Assembly (NCBI GenBank): GCA_017607445.1
Contig: JAEVHH010000002.1
Span: forward strand, 3,587,501 to 3,651,500
Length of the DNA: 64,000 bases
Origin: Histoplasma ohiense
Taxonomy: Eukaryota > Ascomycota > Eurotiomycetes > Onygenales > Ajellomycetaceae
Reading direction: 5' to 3'
In this document: positions 33,815-46,946 of the stretch, piece by piece
Layout of the letters: every line of letters starts with the position of its first letter
How positions within the stretch are numbered: the stretch's first letter is position 1
Position numbers and translations under genes: made by a program
Notes under the pieces: generated by a model
Told to the model about the DNA's origin: nothing
The model's input: the letters and a program-made list of their open reading frames with translations, nothing else
The model's database searches: none

Positions 33815-36800
33815 ATGGATATTCTTGATGACCATGTTGCCCCCCTTAACGTTCTGAAAGGCAAGGTTCACGCACCAAGTCAGAACGAGCCTCTTCCTCA
33901 CGGCATTATTTCGAGCAATATGTTTTCTACACTGCCATCGCAAATGCGTGTGACGCCCCCTCTGACACCACATAGCTCTCTGGAGGATATTGTTGAGAGG
34001 AGTAGTCATGAAATCTCTATTTTCCACAATTACCTTCGGGCTTTTTATCCCTTTAAGCCAAATGCAGGGGTTTCTTCCTCCACTGTTACTCTGCCTTTGG
34101 ACCAAGGGGATATAATTCTAGTGCACTCAATTCACACTAATGGCTGGGCTGATGGTACTTTGCTGGAAACTGGTGCTCGTGGCTGGCTGCCGACAAACTA
34201 TTGCGAGGCATATGACCAAATACCTATGCGACCATTACTTAAATCGTTGACAGATTTTTGGGATACTATCCGTGGGGGTTCAGCTTCTACTCTTCATCAA
34301 TTTACCAACCAGGATTATATGAGGGGACTCATAGCGGGTGTGCGATTTCTGCTGGTTAGTAACCTTACTTTTGATCATCTCAGCTCCAACTAACCAAATC
34401 GGCCAGGAAAAATCTGAATGCTTGACACGGGATTGCCATTTAGTCCAGAAGTTTGATGCTTTGCGGAGAAACAGAAAAGCACTCCTTTCAGATCTTTCCT
34501 CCTTGGTGAAACTAGCCAAGAGGTTGCAGGATGTTGCTACTGGTGGGCAATTCGATGGATCGCTGGACGCGATCTTCGACCAGATGCTGTTCAAAGCTTT
34601 CAAAATAATTACCCGAGGTGTACGCTTCTTAGACGTATGGAATGAAGAGATTGGCCTGAGCAGAGTCATTACCGAGTTGGATGTTCCATGTATAAGCCCT
34701 GGTCACGATATATACGATGTTCCTTTAACTCCACCTGTGGACGCGTCGTTCTCTCCTGGGCCAATCCTGGAATCCACTGCTTCTTCTGCTCTATCATTTA
34801 ATATAGTCGAGACCACCACTCCTCTAGATCAGGGAGACTGCTCGAACGATATTCATGGAGAACTGTACAACGCCCATAATCCTCCCCGGCCGCAATCCGT
34901 TCAACCTAAGAGGATATCTATTTCTCATCGTATATCTTACAACGGATCATCTTCAGCACATAATCCTAAGCTTGCCTCCACACTCCTTACCTCAGCCTAC
35001 GATGAATTTCTTGGCGTACTTGGTTCCTTTATTGGTCTCCATCTTCAATCTCGTTCGTCAACCGAACTGCTTCTCACCACTCAGAAAGCAACGCAATCCT
35101 GTCGAACTTTGCTCACGATAGTGGGAACGATATGCGAGCGTGATATTCATCGTTCGGACCTCCTGGAACAATCTAAAAATACGTTATATGATCGGATTAC
35201 CGAGCTTGTCCATGCAACTCGGGATGTGTTTCGGCCAGCGCATGCAACCGATGATGAAGTTGTGTTTATGCCAGATGAGGGGAAGAGGTTAGTTGATGCT
35301 GCCACTGGCTGTGTCAGGGGAGCTGGCGACTGTGTTGCGAAGGCAAGATATGTATTTGAGCAGAGTGGTGACTTTGAACTGGAAAGTATCGGTCTTGGTA
35401 TAACTGGCTTGGACACAGACAACCACGAAAGCCTTACCGACAATCGGTACATTGATGATTCAGAAGTGCGGAATGCAGATGACCAACTGGAAAACGTGCA
35501 CGATAGCAATCAGGTCTCCATGCGGTCTCCCCTGCCACCTATTTTGATACCAACCAAGCAACTACCTTTCACCCCGGATCTGTCAGATGGTGCTACCCCA
35601 TCCTCTGAATACACTAACGCAATGGCTGAAACCCCTACCTCGGTCCTCGACGAACAACTGGATCTAAATCTTTCTTCATACCACCATATAGCAGATACCC
35701 ATGCTCCCTCTGAACAATGTGATACCTTCGGTGCTTACCATGCTACTTCTCCGGAAGATGACCATTCCTCAAATATGTGCCATGCGGAAACCACAGCAGA
35801 TTTGTCAAGTACTTATGTAAACAGTATTCGAGATTCGGAGGCGAGTACTGTTTCCCAGGCCTCCACTCGTGTTAATAGTCCTGATTTCAACAAACCATTC
35901 CCTCCCGTGGTTGCTCAGAGCAGCTTTCAAGGTTTTCAATCACCTCTAATCGAAGAAGGTGACGAGGGCGAGAATCTGTTGGAAAAGACCTATGCACAGG
36001 AGCTCATGTTCAAGGATGGTCAGGTAATCGGAGGAAGCCTCCGAGCTCTCATTGAAAAATTGACTGCCCATCAATCCACCCCAGATGCGCTGTTTGTGTC
36101 CACTTTTTACCTCACTTTCCGACACTTTGCTACTCCTACGGACTTTGCTGAGGCGCTGATGGACCGCTATGATTATATTGGGGACAATACCGAAGCCGCT
36201 GGACCCGTCCGTCTTCGAGTTTACAATATCTTTAAAGGCTGGTTAGAATCGCATTGGCGCCATGACTGTGATGACGTCGCTCTGCCATCAATCCTGAAGT
36301 TTGCTCGGACAACATTAACACGCACCTTATCCTCAGCAGCGACACGCCTGGAGGACCTTGCGGAGAAAGTATCCACGTTGCACGGCCCAGTGGTTCCGCG
36401 ACTTGTGTCTTCGATGGGCAAAACTAATACGGCTGTTGGCCAGTACGTTAGCCCTGACGTTCCTCTTCCAACACCAATCATATCTAAGAGCCAACTGAAC
36501 CTATTGAAACAATGGAGGGGTGGAGGTCAGCCTATCACCATACTCGACTTTGATGCCCTGGAACTGGCACGGCAGTTCACGCTCAAGGAATCTAGAATAT
36601 TTTGCTCTATTCTACCAGAGGAGCTGCTAGGCACCGAGTGGATGAAAAAATCTGGATCTCTTGCAGTCAACGTCCGAGCTATGTCGACCTTGTCAACAGA
36701 CCTGGCTAATCTTGTGGCTGATTGTATTTTACAACAAGAGGAGCCCAAAAAGAGAGCTGTTGTCGTAAAGCAATGGGTCAAGGTCGCTTCCAAATGCTTG

Positions 36801-37415
36801 GAATTGAATAATTATGACTCTCTAATGGCGATTATCTGTTCCCTTAATTCCTCTACTATTTCCCGGTTAAGACGCACTTGGGAACTAGTGTCACACAAGA
36901 CGAAGATTTTGCTGGAACAATTGAGGGAAATTGTGGATGTTTCTAGAAATTATGCTGTTCTTCGACAACGATTACAGGGCCACGTTCCTCCATGCCTACC
37001 GTTTGTCGGAACCTACTTAACCGACCTGACCTTCGTGGATCACGGAAATCAAGACACACGAGCTCTACCGACTGGTGATGGAAGCAAATTAGTCATCAAT
37101 TTTGATAAGCATATGAAAACAGCGAAGATCATTAGTGAACTCCAGCGTTTCCAGATACCATACCGACTCGCTGAGGTCCCCGAGCTACAGACCTGGATAC
37201 AGGATCAGCTCGTTCGCGTCCGTTCTGCAGGAGAGAAAAGTTTTCAGAATTACTATCGACGTTCCCTGGCCTTGGAACCTAGAGAGCAATCTCTCCAGCG
37301 CAGCAGCGCCCGAGAAACCAACTCAGCTTTGGCTCGTGAAACCCCCAAGGAGAAATTCGATTTCCTTTCGTGGACTCACAGCTCCAAATCTAAGACGGTC
37401 ACTTCTCAGGGCTGA
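33815..37415 (+). CDS. CDC25: Ras guanine nucleotide exchange factor, Cdc25 type (SH3-REM-RasGEF)
   Basis: Catalyses GDP release from Ras at the membrane, feeding the cAMP/PKA and morphogenesis pathways. Two exons, 33815-34354 and 34407-37415, joined in phase 0, give 1182 residues. An SH3 domain lies at about residues 72-133 (LRAFYPFKP, LPLDQGDIILV, GARGWLPTNYCEAYD). A long Ser/Pro-rich middle follows. The REM/RasGEF_N domain starts near 710 (GGSLRALIEKLT, VSTFYLTFRHFATPTDFAEA). The catalytic RasGEF domain starts near 890 (FDALELARQFTLKESRIF) and contains NYDSLMAIICSLNSSTISRL and CLPFVGTYLTDLTFVDHGN. All expected blocks are intact. The extended N-terminus with an SH3 domain is typical of S. 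cerevisiae Cdc25 and S. pombe Ste6-like exchangers rather than the smaller Bud5 type. Confidence 0.93.
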
Positions 37416-39475
37416 TATTTTTGACTTGAAAGGGGTTTCAGCTATGCTCGCTTCCAAACACCCTCTGATTTATGTGCTACGACTCGACGACCATGATATT
37501 CTGTTATCTTCAAATTTTATCCGCATTCACCTATATGTTGTTTGCTGGACTTCTTCTTTAACGTGTACAAAACTTTTCTGCCCATTTTCTACTTTTTCAG
37601 ATATCCCTTTGACGCAACAAAGCCGTCTATTTTTTGGTGGGGTGGCCAACCTTTTGGCTTTCTTTTTTTTTTTTTTTCATATCACTATAAAGCGGGGAGA
37701 AACGATGTACAATTTCGACTTGGGAAAAAGGAAATATTCAACAGGAAAGACAAGAGAAGAAACTGGCATGCGAGTGCCTCTTGATTTTACATTTCATTTT
37801 TTGTATTTGGAAGGATATCTATCACAGCCATGGGCAAGAAGAAGAAGAGTTTGTTTTCTTATTAACCTGCGGATGGGCTCTTTTCCCTAGAAATTTGGAA
37901 TCAATCCTCTCATCTTGTTTTTCTTTTTCTTTCTCTCTTTTTGCTCTTTGGCTCTCGGAACTGGGATTAAATGGCCTATATGGAACTGGAGTTAACAGAT
38001 CACATCCAATTTGCGTGGACGATTGGATATACGCATTCATCAATTTTGCCACCAGACATAAGCATAGTGTTAACTAGTTAGTTGTATGTTATGTAATTCA
38101 ATTGGTACTGACTATCGAGAATACATCTTTTTGGATTTTTGTAGATATATTTTTCCCATGCTCATTGAAACTTGAGCTCGATTTAAAGTCCCTGAGGCAC
38201 GGACATGGGTCGAGCAATGAGGTGCCAAAATTCTGCGCTGCACTTTCTCTGTGTAAATGAAGACAGTACTAGGATCTAGCCCAGAATGCCTGTTGATTCT
38301 CAAAACAGGTTGCTAGCAAGAGAACACAGAAGATGGCCTGGATCGAATTTCCGCCGATGTTAAACGGAGTGCGAGGACAAACAAGCAGAGGTAGACGGAT
38401 GGATATATTTGTGGCCGTGGATGTCCTTTGCCCACCAACTTCCTTCCCACCCTGTCTATCTGCGGATTTTATCACTGCATTTCGGCTCGGGATTCGTCGC
38501 AAGGATATCAGTTCCCATGTCACGCCTTGACAAAGATAGTTCGGCCACACTATCTTGTGCTCAAGAATGTTTGCAATGATCCCAGGCCACGCATCCAATG
38601 GATCATACATATTGTTTGCTGGACTACCAAATGAAGAGTCGCACATTTGGCTGGAGTCACTTTTCACAAGGGATGGATCATGCGTGCGCATCGATTCAGT
38701 CAATGGTCCAGCTGGGGAGTGCGACGTCGCACCATCATCCTCTTGCCAAGCTCACTGTACTATTTGGCGAAAAAGCATGGGCGCTGTCGCAACTCTTGAG
38801 ACCCCGGCCAGTTGGGCTTCGGTGCAAATGCGAGTGGCTCAAAACAGCAGCCTGGTTGAGAGTGTGGAAATGCTATTGGTCATGGCGCGTACTAGAGATG
38901 CTGCCGGAGAGATCCTCTGTGACACTTTGAAGTGTTTTCCCTCGATCGGGGCAAGGGCGAATGAAGAGAATCTACGAGAATTCAAACTCTTCGAATACTT
39001 AGTGTCGTCCCACTCATTGATTTTCGTCCTGGAAACCGTGCGTGCGTGTGTGCGCTGCTAACTGCTAAAATGTTTCCCTGTCTCAACATGCATACTTCAC
39101 CAGAGAAGCGGCTGGGGCATTGAAGCTCGAATTTGGAGCCACCATGGAGGCCTGTTATTCGACTCCCGTACATGTCTTTATGTATGAGGCCGAGAATCGC
39201 TAGAAGCGACAAGGGTATTGTGCAGAGTGCCCATTGCAGAATCCCTGCATAATGCCTTGTTACACCAGAACACCAAAGGAGAGCTGTCCCTTCGACACAC
39301 CCCGTCTCTCCGCGTTGCATTCTTTCTCCCGGGACAGAAAAGCAGTAGAATGCAGTTTTGGAGCATTATCATCATATATATATATATCCATATCCACCCC
39401 TTTTCTACCCCATTCGTTCTCTTCTTCCCTACACCCTGGGATTTGTGGCCAGGAACGATGAGATGAAAATATCAA
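37416..39475. other. Region downstream of the RasGEF gene
   Basis: The first few hundred bases are T-rich and probably RasGEF 3' UTR. Open frames at 38269-38703 (-) and 38555-39061 (+, 168 residues) overlap on opposite strands and show no domain. I do not call either. An AT microsatellite (39377-39391) and CT-rich bases (39396-39440) near the right end could serve the small secreted-protein candidate that follows. Confidence 0.4.
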
Positions 39476-39815
39476 ATGACATCACGGAGCAATAACCATA
39501 TAGTTCCATGCGACCTCCGATCTTCCTTGATAACCCCATCGAGTGTGCCATTTGGCCTCATATTGCTCTTCCTCCTGTCCGCTGCGCTAGGCACATCAGC
39601 GTCATACAAGTCCTATACAGGCTTCTTAAGCTCGGTCTACCCGTTTCCTGTGAATTGGAGAGTGGCAGCAAGCGGTGCTTTCTGCACCCAGATTGGTGAA
39701 GAATGTGATCGAGTACTCTGTTGTCGAAACCTTAAGTGCGAGTATCTTCTTGTATGAGCCTCCAATCCCAATACCTCACCAACCACTTTATATATCATAT
39801 TAGGCACTTTGCTGA
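39476..39815 (+). CDS. Candidate small secreted cystine-knot (knottin-like) protein
   Basis: Two exons, 39476-39751 and 39804-39815, around a 52-nt GT-AG intron, give 95 residues. A hydrophobic stretch at about residues 27-43 (FGLILLFLLSAALG, then TSAS) could be a signal peptide, although its N-region is unusually long. The C-terminus has six cysteines spaced C-x6-C-x4-CC-x4-C-x6-C, the spacing of inhibitor-cystine-knot folds. The sixth cysteine is the last residue and exists only if the intron is spliced, which supports the model. Read without splicing, the frame ends two codons later with five cysteines. Function unknown. Small Cys-rich secreted proteins are common in fungi, and no sequence family is recognised. 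Expression evidence would decide whether it is real. Confidence 0.45.
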
Positions 39816-40220
39816 AAGAACTGCCCCCACAGTCGCATGGGTTTCAATGTGTCGAGAAAATCGGTTGAAGCTGGAAAAAAAAATAGGCAGATATTTTGAA
39901 CGTGGACGAATGAATAAGGACACGCAACGCGAATATTTTAGATGCTGCACATATGGGTATTAGAGCCTATGATGCTGGAGGGAAAAATTGGATTTACGTC
40001 GTCAATAACCTTGTTTTTACGGAAGCAAGCTGTCCATCTGGACAGCTTAGCAAAAGCCGGAATGTGGATATCAGGCCTCATACAGAATCTCCTATTTGAG
40101 CTCCGAAAAGATGTTTGTTTCTCCAACAATAAAAATACAAAACTATAGACTAGGGGTATAATGAGAAAGCCGATTGCCCAAAAATCTACAAAAGAATGAA
40201 GTCCAAAATAAATATATGTT
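39816..40220. other. Convergent region between the small secreted-protein candidate and MLH3
   Basis: About 400 bp, AT-rich, holding the presumed 3' ends of both genes. No supported gene. Confidence 0.5.
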
Positions 40221-43200
40221 TTATGTAACATTAGGTTTCCATACCTTAAAGGCTTCCATGAAGGGCAAATCCATGCTAGTTGCCGGAGCTTTACCAACAA
40301 TGTTTCCAAAATAGGATATAAAATTAAGCCCTGAATGGGTTTCGGCTAGGGAGGTTTGGTCGGATGACGAACTAGAACCCAAGCTCACAATCGGAATCAT
40401 GGATGGGCGTCCATGAGCGCACTGAAATGGAAAAGCGCAGAGTGCAAGCTTAGAGATCAGATTTTGGCATTCAGCCGGACTTAGAATATCGTTGAACATG
40501 ATAGAGCTTCTGCAAGCGCGTGAGTTGAGCAGGTCAACAATAGCCTTGGGACAGTCACTAATCCGCTCTAGCCAAGATTGACGCGCAATGGTAGACGGTG
40601 CCTCGCCTTGCGGATTTTCGGAATTACCTGCTTCTGGATTACCGGATGAAAGCGTCTGGGAGAAAGACGTCTGGTCTCTTCTTCCATGATCTTTCCGGTC
40701 CCAAATTTCGCCGCGTAGAAGGTCTATGGCAAGTTGAGGTTCTAGTCTACAGCGTTCGGCAATAAGGGCTGGAAGCTTGTCAACCGTAACCATGTGATAA
40801 TTTCTTTCCCTATTAGACAATGAATAGTAGCAACCCCAGGATTCGAAGTAGCCGGAATGGGACTTGAGCAATTCACCTTCTTGGGGTGATACCTGGAATG
40901 AAATTGGCTTTGGCAAAGATGCTGTATTTACTCGACCTCGACGGAATGACGACGAGTCTGGTGTCGCAGTTGTGGTACCGCAGAGCTCGTCGAAAAGTTG
41001 CTCAACCCGGCATCTTTCATCGGCTGCATGTTGGTCGACAAGGACCAAGTTTTGCTGGCTATAGTCGTTATTTTCCTTGCAGAAAGCTGGCAGTTTCAAA
41101 AGCAAAAATTTATTGTCCACTTGAGCTATCAGTTGTGCTTTCTGCAGCCCTTCTTTCGTCAACCGCCCGCTGAACCTAGAGGTAGACGGCATGAACCCAA
41201 AATCTCCCGCTCCTGATAGGAGATGTTTGTTTGAGACCCCGGGATGCAGACCTGGAACTTCAAACGCCGTTGCGACTGGGTGCTCAGATCGTCGGAACGT
41301 TGGGTTCTCCCATTCCTTAAGAAGTGATTCAATCCACAAATTCGGAGGTGACGCCGAGCTTCTTGGACAGCTGTGGTGATCAAGGCCCCCTGCTGTTTGA
41401 ATACCATTTGCCCCTCGCATCGATGCCAGCGGCTGTTTTGGGTTAGAAATAGTCTGGCCCGTCCTGTTGTTGATTAATATTTCCTTCTTCGTGATAGGAT
41501 CTATCCAGTGTAAAACATCGTCCTTCAAATCATCAATTTTTTCTGTTTCGAGGCTTTCTAAGCCTGGGTTTCCAGCTCCATCCCGACTGGCGGACTTCCT
41601 GTAACGATCACCATTCATTAGGCTATCTAAAGGTTCACCAGGCTGGACACCAGAGGGTGAAGGCGTTGCGGGAGAGGAGTACGAGTCCCCTCTATCACGC
41701 TCAGTTTGGCTTTTCATGGCAAAATTCGAGATTGAAGCCGCTTCTCCGCGGGACAAACCAGAGCATATCTCGTCAAATCCGCCTTCGCGACCACTTTTAA
41801 TCCGTGACCAGCTTCCGAAGTCCTTGGTTTTAGGACGGAGCATATGGTGTGTCGAGTGGACAAATACGGGAAGCTTGATTCGGGTATCAAAGAGTTCTTC
41901 GGTGTTCCCGCTATCAGCGGAAGCAAGGGGTGAAGCCAACGCTGGTGCAGCACTCCTGGGGCGTTTTACAACTTGATGTTCTACTGGACTTGTGGGAGAT
42001 TGCGGCTGGTGACTCCGTTTGGTACCTGCTCCTGACCGGGGTAGAAAATGATACTCTTCCAGAAATTTTTGTATCATGGCCACCAACACATCCAAAACCG
42101 ATTGGAGAGTCTTGCCGGTTTCGAGAGAATCATTCATCCTATCGATAGCTTTGCTGCGCTCTTCTAGGTCTATTCGAATACAAAACATTGGCCATTTGTT
42201 AATACTTTTGCCCATATACCGACCTCTTCCGCTTGGTGCCTTTTTATTACTTGCTCTGTCATCGCCTTGCAGATGAAGCCCTTCTAGCCCATCCGTGATA
42301 ACGGGTGAACCATCAACAATCCCAAACCTCGAAAGGGAGAATAGCCGATTAACTTCATTATATAGGACGTTTGCATTCGATTGGGGAAAAATCGGATTTA
42401 TTCCAAAGGAGATGAACTGGACTTGTTTTGTTGGAGCAGGTTGAAGAGATATTGCAGATTGAACCTCAATTCCCGAAGTGCGAGCAGATGCAGTAACCCA
42501 CGATTGAAAATCCCTTGCCATGACATAGCCAGCCTGCATCAGAATTGGACGAATTCGAACCAGGTCAAGCGTCCCAGAGGAATTATCAAACGGCGGGTCG
42601 CTTGCTCGAATAACAAGTTTTTTTGTTTTCGTTGAGTCGGACACCACAAGTTTCACGCGTTTCTGGAAGGCGAGAAGCATAGCTGTAAGGATGTGTTTCA
42701 AGGCATCCCATTCTCTATCTAGGTCCTGACTCGTTCTCAGAGAGAGCGCCCGATGTTTAACACGGACGGGAAGATTCCCGAATAGGTCAGTAACTGTAAC
42801 TCTAGTTCCATGGTCACGCGAATTGATCTCATGTTGCAATGGGGCCGGCGTCAGTATCGAAATCGCCTTTGCGTGGTGATACATCACAGTATTTGCCGTT
42901 GACGCAGATTCGTGGCGAGAGGTTATAGTAACCAAAGCAAGTGACACGAGAGAGGCAAGAAACACGCCTTTCCGGCCATACACCTCATGCTGGCTGTTGA
43001 ATTTGGAGGAATCTGCACACCTTTGTTAGTGCAAGAGGTACGTAGAAGGCCTCATTGTGATGAACCACGCACGATGTAGTTTGGCAAGATTGCTGCCTTC
43101 CAGGAACTCAGCGGGCAATATTCCGTGCCCATCGTCTTCCACAACACAGCCACCTTTTGGGAAGTCTACATTGATAGAAACAGTTGTGGCGCCAGCATCT

Positions 43201-43328
43201 AACGAATTCTTCAGAAGCTCCAAGACCACTCCATTGAGGTGTGATATGGCTATCGAGGATGTCAATTGGGCGATGACCTCAGGGGGCAAAGGTTGGATGG
43301 ACGGAGTTCCCGAGTCCATGGCAGACAA
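40221..43328 (-). CDS. MLH3: DNA mismatch repair protein MLH3 (MutL homolog)
   Basis: Partner of MLH1 in the MutL-gamma endonuclease, which resolves meiotic crossovers and takes part in mismatch repair in the nucleus. Two exons on the minus strand, 43328-43073 and 43012-40221, joined in phase 1, give about 1015 residues. The N-terminal GHL ATPase shows ELLKNSLDAGA and VEDDGHGI. Across the intron the protein reads LAKLHHSSKFNSQHEVYGRK. The C-terminal part has the endonuclease metal motif DQHAADERCRVE, which fits DQHA(x)2E(x)4E. It also has ACRSSIMFND and CAHGRPS, so the nuclease centre is intact. A second in-frame ATG lies three codons in. The region between ATPase and endonuclease is long and poorly conserved, as usual for MLH3. 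Its promoter is shared with the divergent Ser-rich gene. Confidence 0.93.
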
Positions 43329-44287
43329 TCACTATGTATGGCTGTAGAATGACCAAGTTTCTGATGGGGTCTTGGTTCACTCTGGCCCGCCGTTTCTAAG
43401 TAGGTATCCGGAGTCAGGATATAGACTCCGAAACGTGGAGTCTTCCTCTCTTTCCTCAGAGTAGAGCCGGAATCACGGAGTTGCAGCAGGGGAAGCCGCA
43501 TTGTCGTCCGGGGGTGTATTTCCCATAGTTCAGCAAAACGCACTACGCTGGGAGGACAAAATTTTCCCAGGACAATAAGCTGGAAGCTCTGGGCAAAGTT
43601 CCAGGCAGTATGCACTGGATTCGTCGATATTGAGGCCGTCGTTCCAAGGTTGCTTTAAATGTCATGTGACATACGACATGTGACAAATAGTACGGATTGA
43701 TCTGTGGCGGCGTGGTTCAAAAAAGCAACATGCTCAAGAGCTCCCTTATTCAGTAGCATGGCTGTTGCATAAACCAAGAGAGTCCATCTCACAAAACAAA
43801 TAGAACGGTTTTCTCTCAGACTATCTACAAGATTTTGATAGTAGAATAGTATGTGGAAGCAGATGTGAGGACTTCTGGCAGGAGATTCTAGTGGCTGAGC
43901 ATGCTAGCTTCCCAGACACGTGGCGCATGAAGCGAATCAGCCATAAATTACTGTAACGCAGATGAGGTAAGACCCGGTCATGACGACTTCGACCTGCAAC
44001 ACCAGCAGTATCCGCGTCCATAGGACCAACAATATACGACGTCCCCGATACTTGGGCGTGGGGGGGATTCCCAGCATAGATTCACAGAAGAGAGCTTAGA
44101 GACTACCTATCCTCTTTCGTTTGGTGTCAGCCAGGTACTAGTAGGTATCGGGCGGGTGGATTCTTTGCCTCGAGATTATCATACTGCGAGGCGCCCCACG
44201 TCTCGATATCCAGTTCCCTCGCGATTACCGCTGGGTTGCTTGGGTTGCGGATTGCGAGCGTTGACGCGCACTATTCACCTCGACCAG
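43329..44287. promoter_or_regulatory. Divergent intergenic region between MLH3 and the Ser-rich gene
   Basis: About 960 bp upstream of two genes that read away from each other, so it must hold both promoters. Overlapping short open frames on the minus strand (43262-43615) show no family. No specific binding site can be claimed. Confidence 0.5.
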
Positions 44288-45632
44288 ATGACTTCGACTG
44301 AAGTATCCTCGCGGCCACATGGTAGGTTTTGATTGCTCGTCATCCGTCAGTTACTTTTTAAGTTATTATTCTATCGCTTTTTGCTCACAAGTTATTCAAG
44401 ATCGACATGGCCGTCGCCGCCCCTTCGCAAATTGGATGAAGCGCCTTGCCAGCCTCAAGAACTCGTCTGGATCTTCTTATCCTAGCTCATCGAACAAATA
44501 TCATGGTTCCCCCAGTGCGCTGAAGGGCAAAAAGGGCAACAATCTCAAAAACAACCCATATCCACTGTCAGGGAATGTTAACAATATGGATAATGGTCAC
44601 CTATCTTTCTCTGAACCTACCAGCGACCGACCCAACCATCTTTCCCGTTCAGAACCTTCGTTTTCCGAACCTTGTATGGAGCAACGTGCTTCGACTCTGG
44701 GCACGAAATCTGCTGCTCCTACTCTCTCCACAAATGCGGACACTACTATGTCAGATGCTGCCAATTCTAAGGCTGGTACAATGGCAACTACGGGCTGGGC
44801 AGTGGGGTCACAAGGCGGAGGCGAAGGGAGTACATTTTCCTCACCCGCACCCTCCGTTCGATCACTTACCACAACGCTTACGACCGTCCAATCCGCCGCC
44901 CCATCAAACCAAGTCCATGGAGCGATTTTTGGCCACAACGCTTCTTACAGTGCCAACCAGCAAACCAATCTCCAGTTTAGCCATCAATTTCCTATGTCAC
45001 CCGTTACAGCAGTGCCTTCTCATCTTGCTCCCCATCCAACAACATACAATTCTGCAACGGCAAATAACCTTCTGACGGATAATGCATCTGTTTTGACACT
45101 GGCATCATCCTCCAAACGCCACCGTCGCAATTCCCTCGATACCAACGCTTCTGTTCGTGCTTTGGCTCCATCTTCGATATTCAGTGGCAGCCGTGAGAGT
45201 TTACCTTTAAGCGTTCTAAGTGGCAATATGGGTAATATAGGTGTCCCTGGAGGAGAGCCATCCAATTCACCAATCCCCAACGCGCCGGGAGCGTTGAACC
45301 GTCCCGGTCTATCCGGTACTGAACGAGGTAGTGTATATTCATATTCCGGACCTACCTCGGGAGAGCGGACTAGCTATCAACCTGGAAGGTCACAGCTGGG
45401 TGATACAGGCAGCGTTACAAGCGGCCATAATTCACACCACCAGAGGAATGATAGCGCAGCTGGAAGTGTTGGAGGCAATACAATGAGCTACATTTCTATG
45501 TCCACTGCGCCAGGGCGAGCAAATCGACGAAGTTCTGGATGGGGAGAGGTCCCCAGCTCCAACGATAGCGAGAATGAAGGAGATGAGCCTAACGGAGATA
45601 CATCCGCGAACGGCAAAGCGAAGGCCAATTAG
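44288..45632 (+). CDS. Ser/Thr/Asn-rich protein of unknown function, fungal-specific
   Basis: The start is taken at 44288, giving exon 1 (44288-44321) with MTSTEVSSRPH, joined in phase 1 to exon 2 (44401-45632), 421 residues. Exon 2 opens with DRHGRRRPFANWMKRLASLK, a basic amphipathic stretch that looks like the conserved core. The intron starts GTAGGT and ends TTCAAG. Translating through it from the ATG at 44319 would give a less likely N-terminus. The rest is low-complexity, rich in Ser, Asn, Gly and Thr, with RHRRNSLDTNASVRALAPSS near residue 245 and an acidic SSNDSENEGDEPNGD tail. No transmembrane segment or catalytic domain is visible. The long Ser/Thr stretches suggest a phosphorylated regulatory or scaffold protein, which is inference. 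Confidence 0.75.
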
Positions 45633-46946
45633 TAGAACGTTTGCGTTTTCTGTCCTGCAATTCATTAACGACCTTTCCCTCACCGAAGCTAACTTATGTC
45701 CTAACGAACGTGTTTGTTATACCCATACTCCTGTGGTTCTCCCACTCTCCCATCCCTATTTCTGTGCACCGCTATTTGCCCTCCGAATTATGCCGCTTCA
45801 ACCCGGTTATCCCTTTCACTCTATTGTTTGATACTTACCCCGCCTACCATTTTTTGTTCTTTGCGTCTGGTTCGTTTTTTGTACAGTATGTTTGTTTACC
45901 TTGCATCTTCGTCGTTGTTAACTCGTTCCCTTTTTCTTACGTAAACTTTATGTTTCGCTCTTTGATTTTGTGTTCTTGATGCTATACCCCGATTCCTTGC
46001 CCTGCTCGTTTCTTGGTCGTCGTTTTATTTCCCTGGAGAGCACCTACCTTCTTTCGTCTTTCAATTCTACACTGTGTACGTATCGACCGAACTTGACCTT
46101 TTCTGTACAGTTGCCGGATCTTGAAGCTCGTGCTTCATGCGCAAAGTTTGTTTTGAAACCCCCCCCCCCGCGGGCCAAGCAACCAGAATTCAGATAATGA
46201 TAAAGCTAAGATGTGAGCTCGTTACGCAATTGCTAGGTGAAATTACTAATTGCTAGGTGAAATTACTGCTACTAGTTTCTTTTTTCCATTTTCCATGAGC
46301 GTCTTTGGGTGGAGATGTTGGCCCTTCTACTGGTCAAACTCAGCAATGAGCGTAAGCTATCTAATGGTTTTTTAGTCAAATTGTGTTTAAAAGAGGGTAA
46401 CGGGGGTTTGAATTATAAGACAACTCAATCACATAACATTGATTTCTTTCTACAAGTAGAATATTCGGATTATTATTTTATATTAGATAAAAATTAGATT
46501 ATATTAAAGATAGGCACTTACACTTACTCATTCAGATGGGCAATTGTACAGTACGGGTCAGCGGAACCACGCATTTTTGTTTAAATCTCATTCGATTTGA
46601 TCGCAGTCCATTTCTCGATATTATTTTTATATTCAACTAAGTTTTCATTTATTAACTTAACTAGCTTCTTAGAATAGGGGAATTTACTCTGCTGTATTAT
46701 TACAGTGCTTTAAAAGTACTGAACAGAGAAAACCTCTTTGTAGTTGAAACAAAATCCGCCTTTCCCCTTTGGACTTAGTTGTGGCGAACTGGACGAACTC
46801 GCAGCTTTCTCATTATTATATCGGACCTCTTCCTATGATTGATTGCGCCTTCAATCTTCTACCCTTCGACCAGGACAGTGACGTTTATTTCATCCCAGGA
46901 TCAACATGACCTTGTAAGTGTTGCTCAACATATTTCAAAAATCAAT
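45633..46946. other. Intergenic, downstream of the Ser-rich gene
   Basis: A CT-rich stretch to about 46190 is probably 3' UTR of the Ser-rich gene. After it come a C9 run at 46161, a 20-bp tandem duplication at 46228-46267 and AT-rich sequence leading to the HNH gene. No other gene is supported. The first possible HNH start (46839) lies at its right end. Confidence 0.5.
46228..46267. repeat. Perfect 20-bp tandem duplication
   Basis: The unit AATTGCTAGGTGAAATTACT occurs twice back to back with no mismatch, suggesting a recent duplication. Confidence 0.95.

Noticed and set aside
38555..39061. 168-residue plus-strand open frame
   Set aside because: No recognisable domain or exon partners, and overlapping open frames occur on both strands. 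Left uncalled without transcript support.
40140..40250. Possible extra 3' exon of MLH3 after a GTATGG donor, with a hydrophobic tail
   Set aside because: The unspliced frame already ends soon after the conserved C-terminus. The extra exon would add sequence unlike MLH3.
44575..45075. 166-residue frame overlapping the Ser-rich gene
   Set aside because: Same-strand shadow. The long frame continues through with the conserved RRRPFANWMKRL start.
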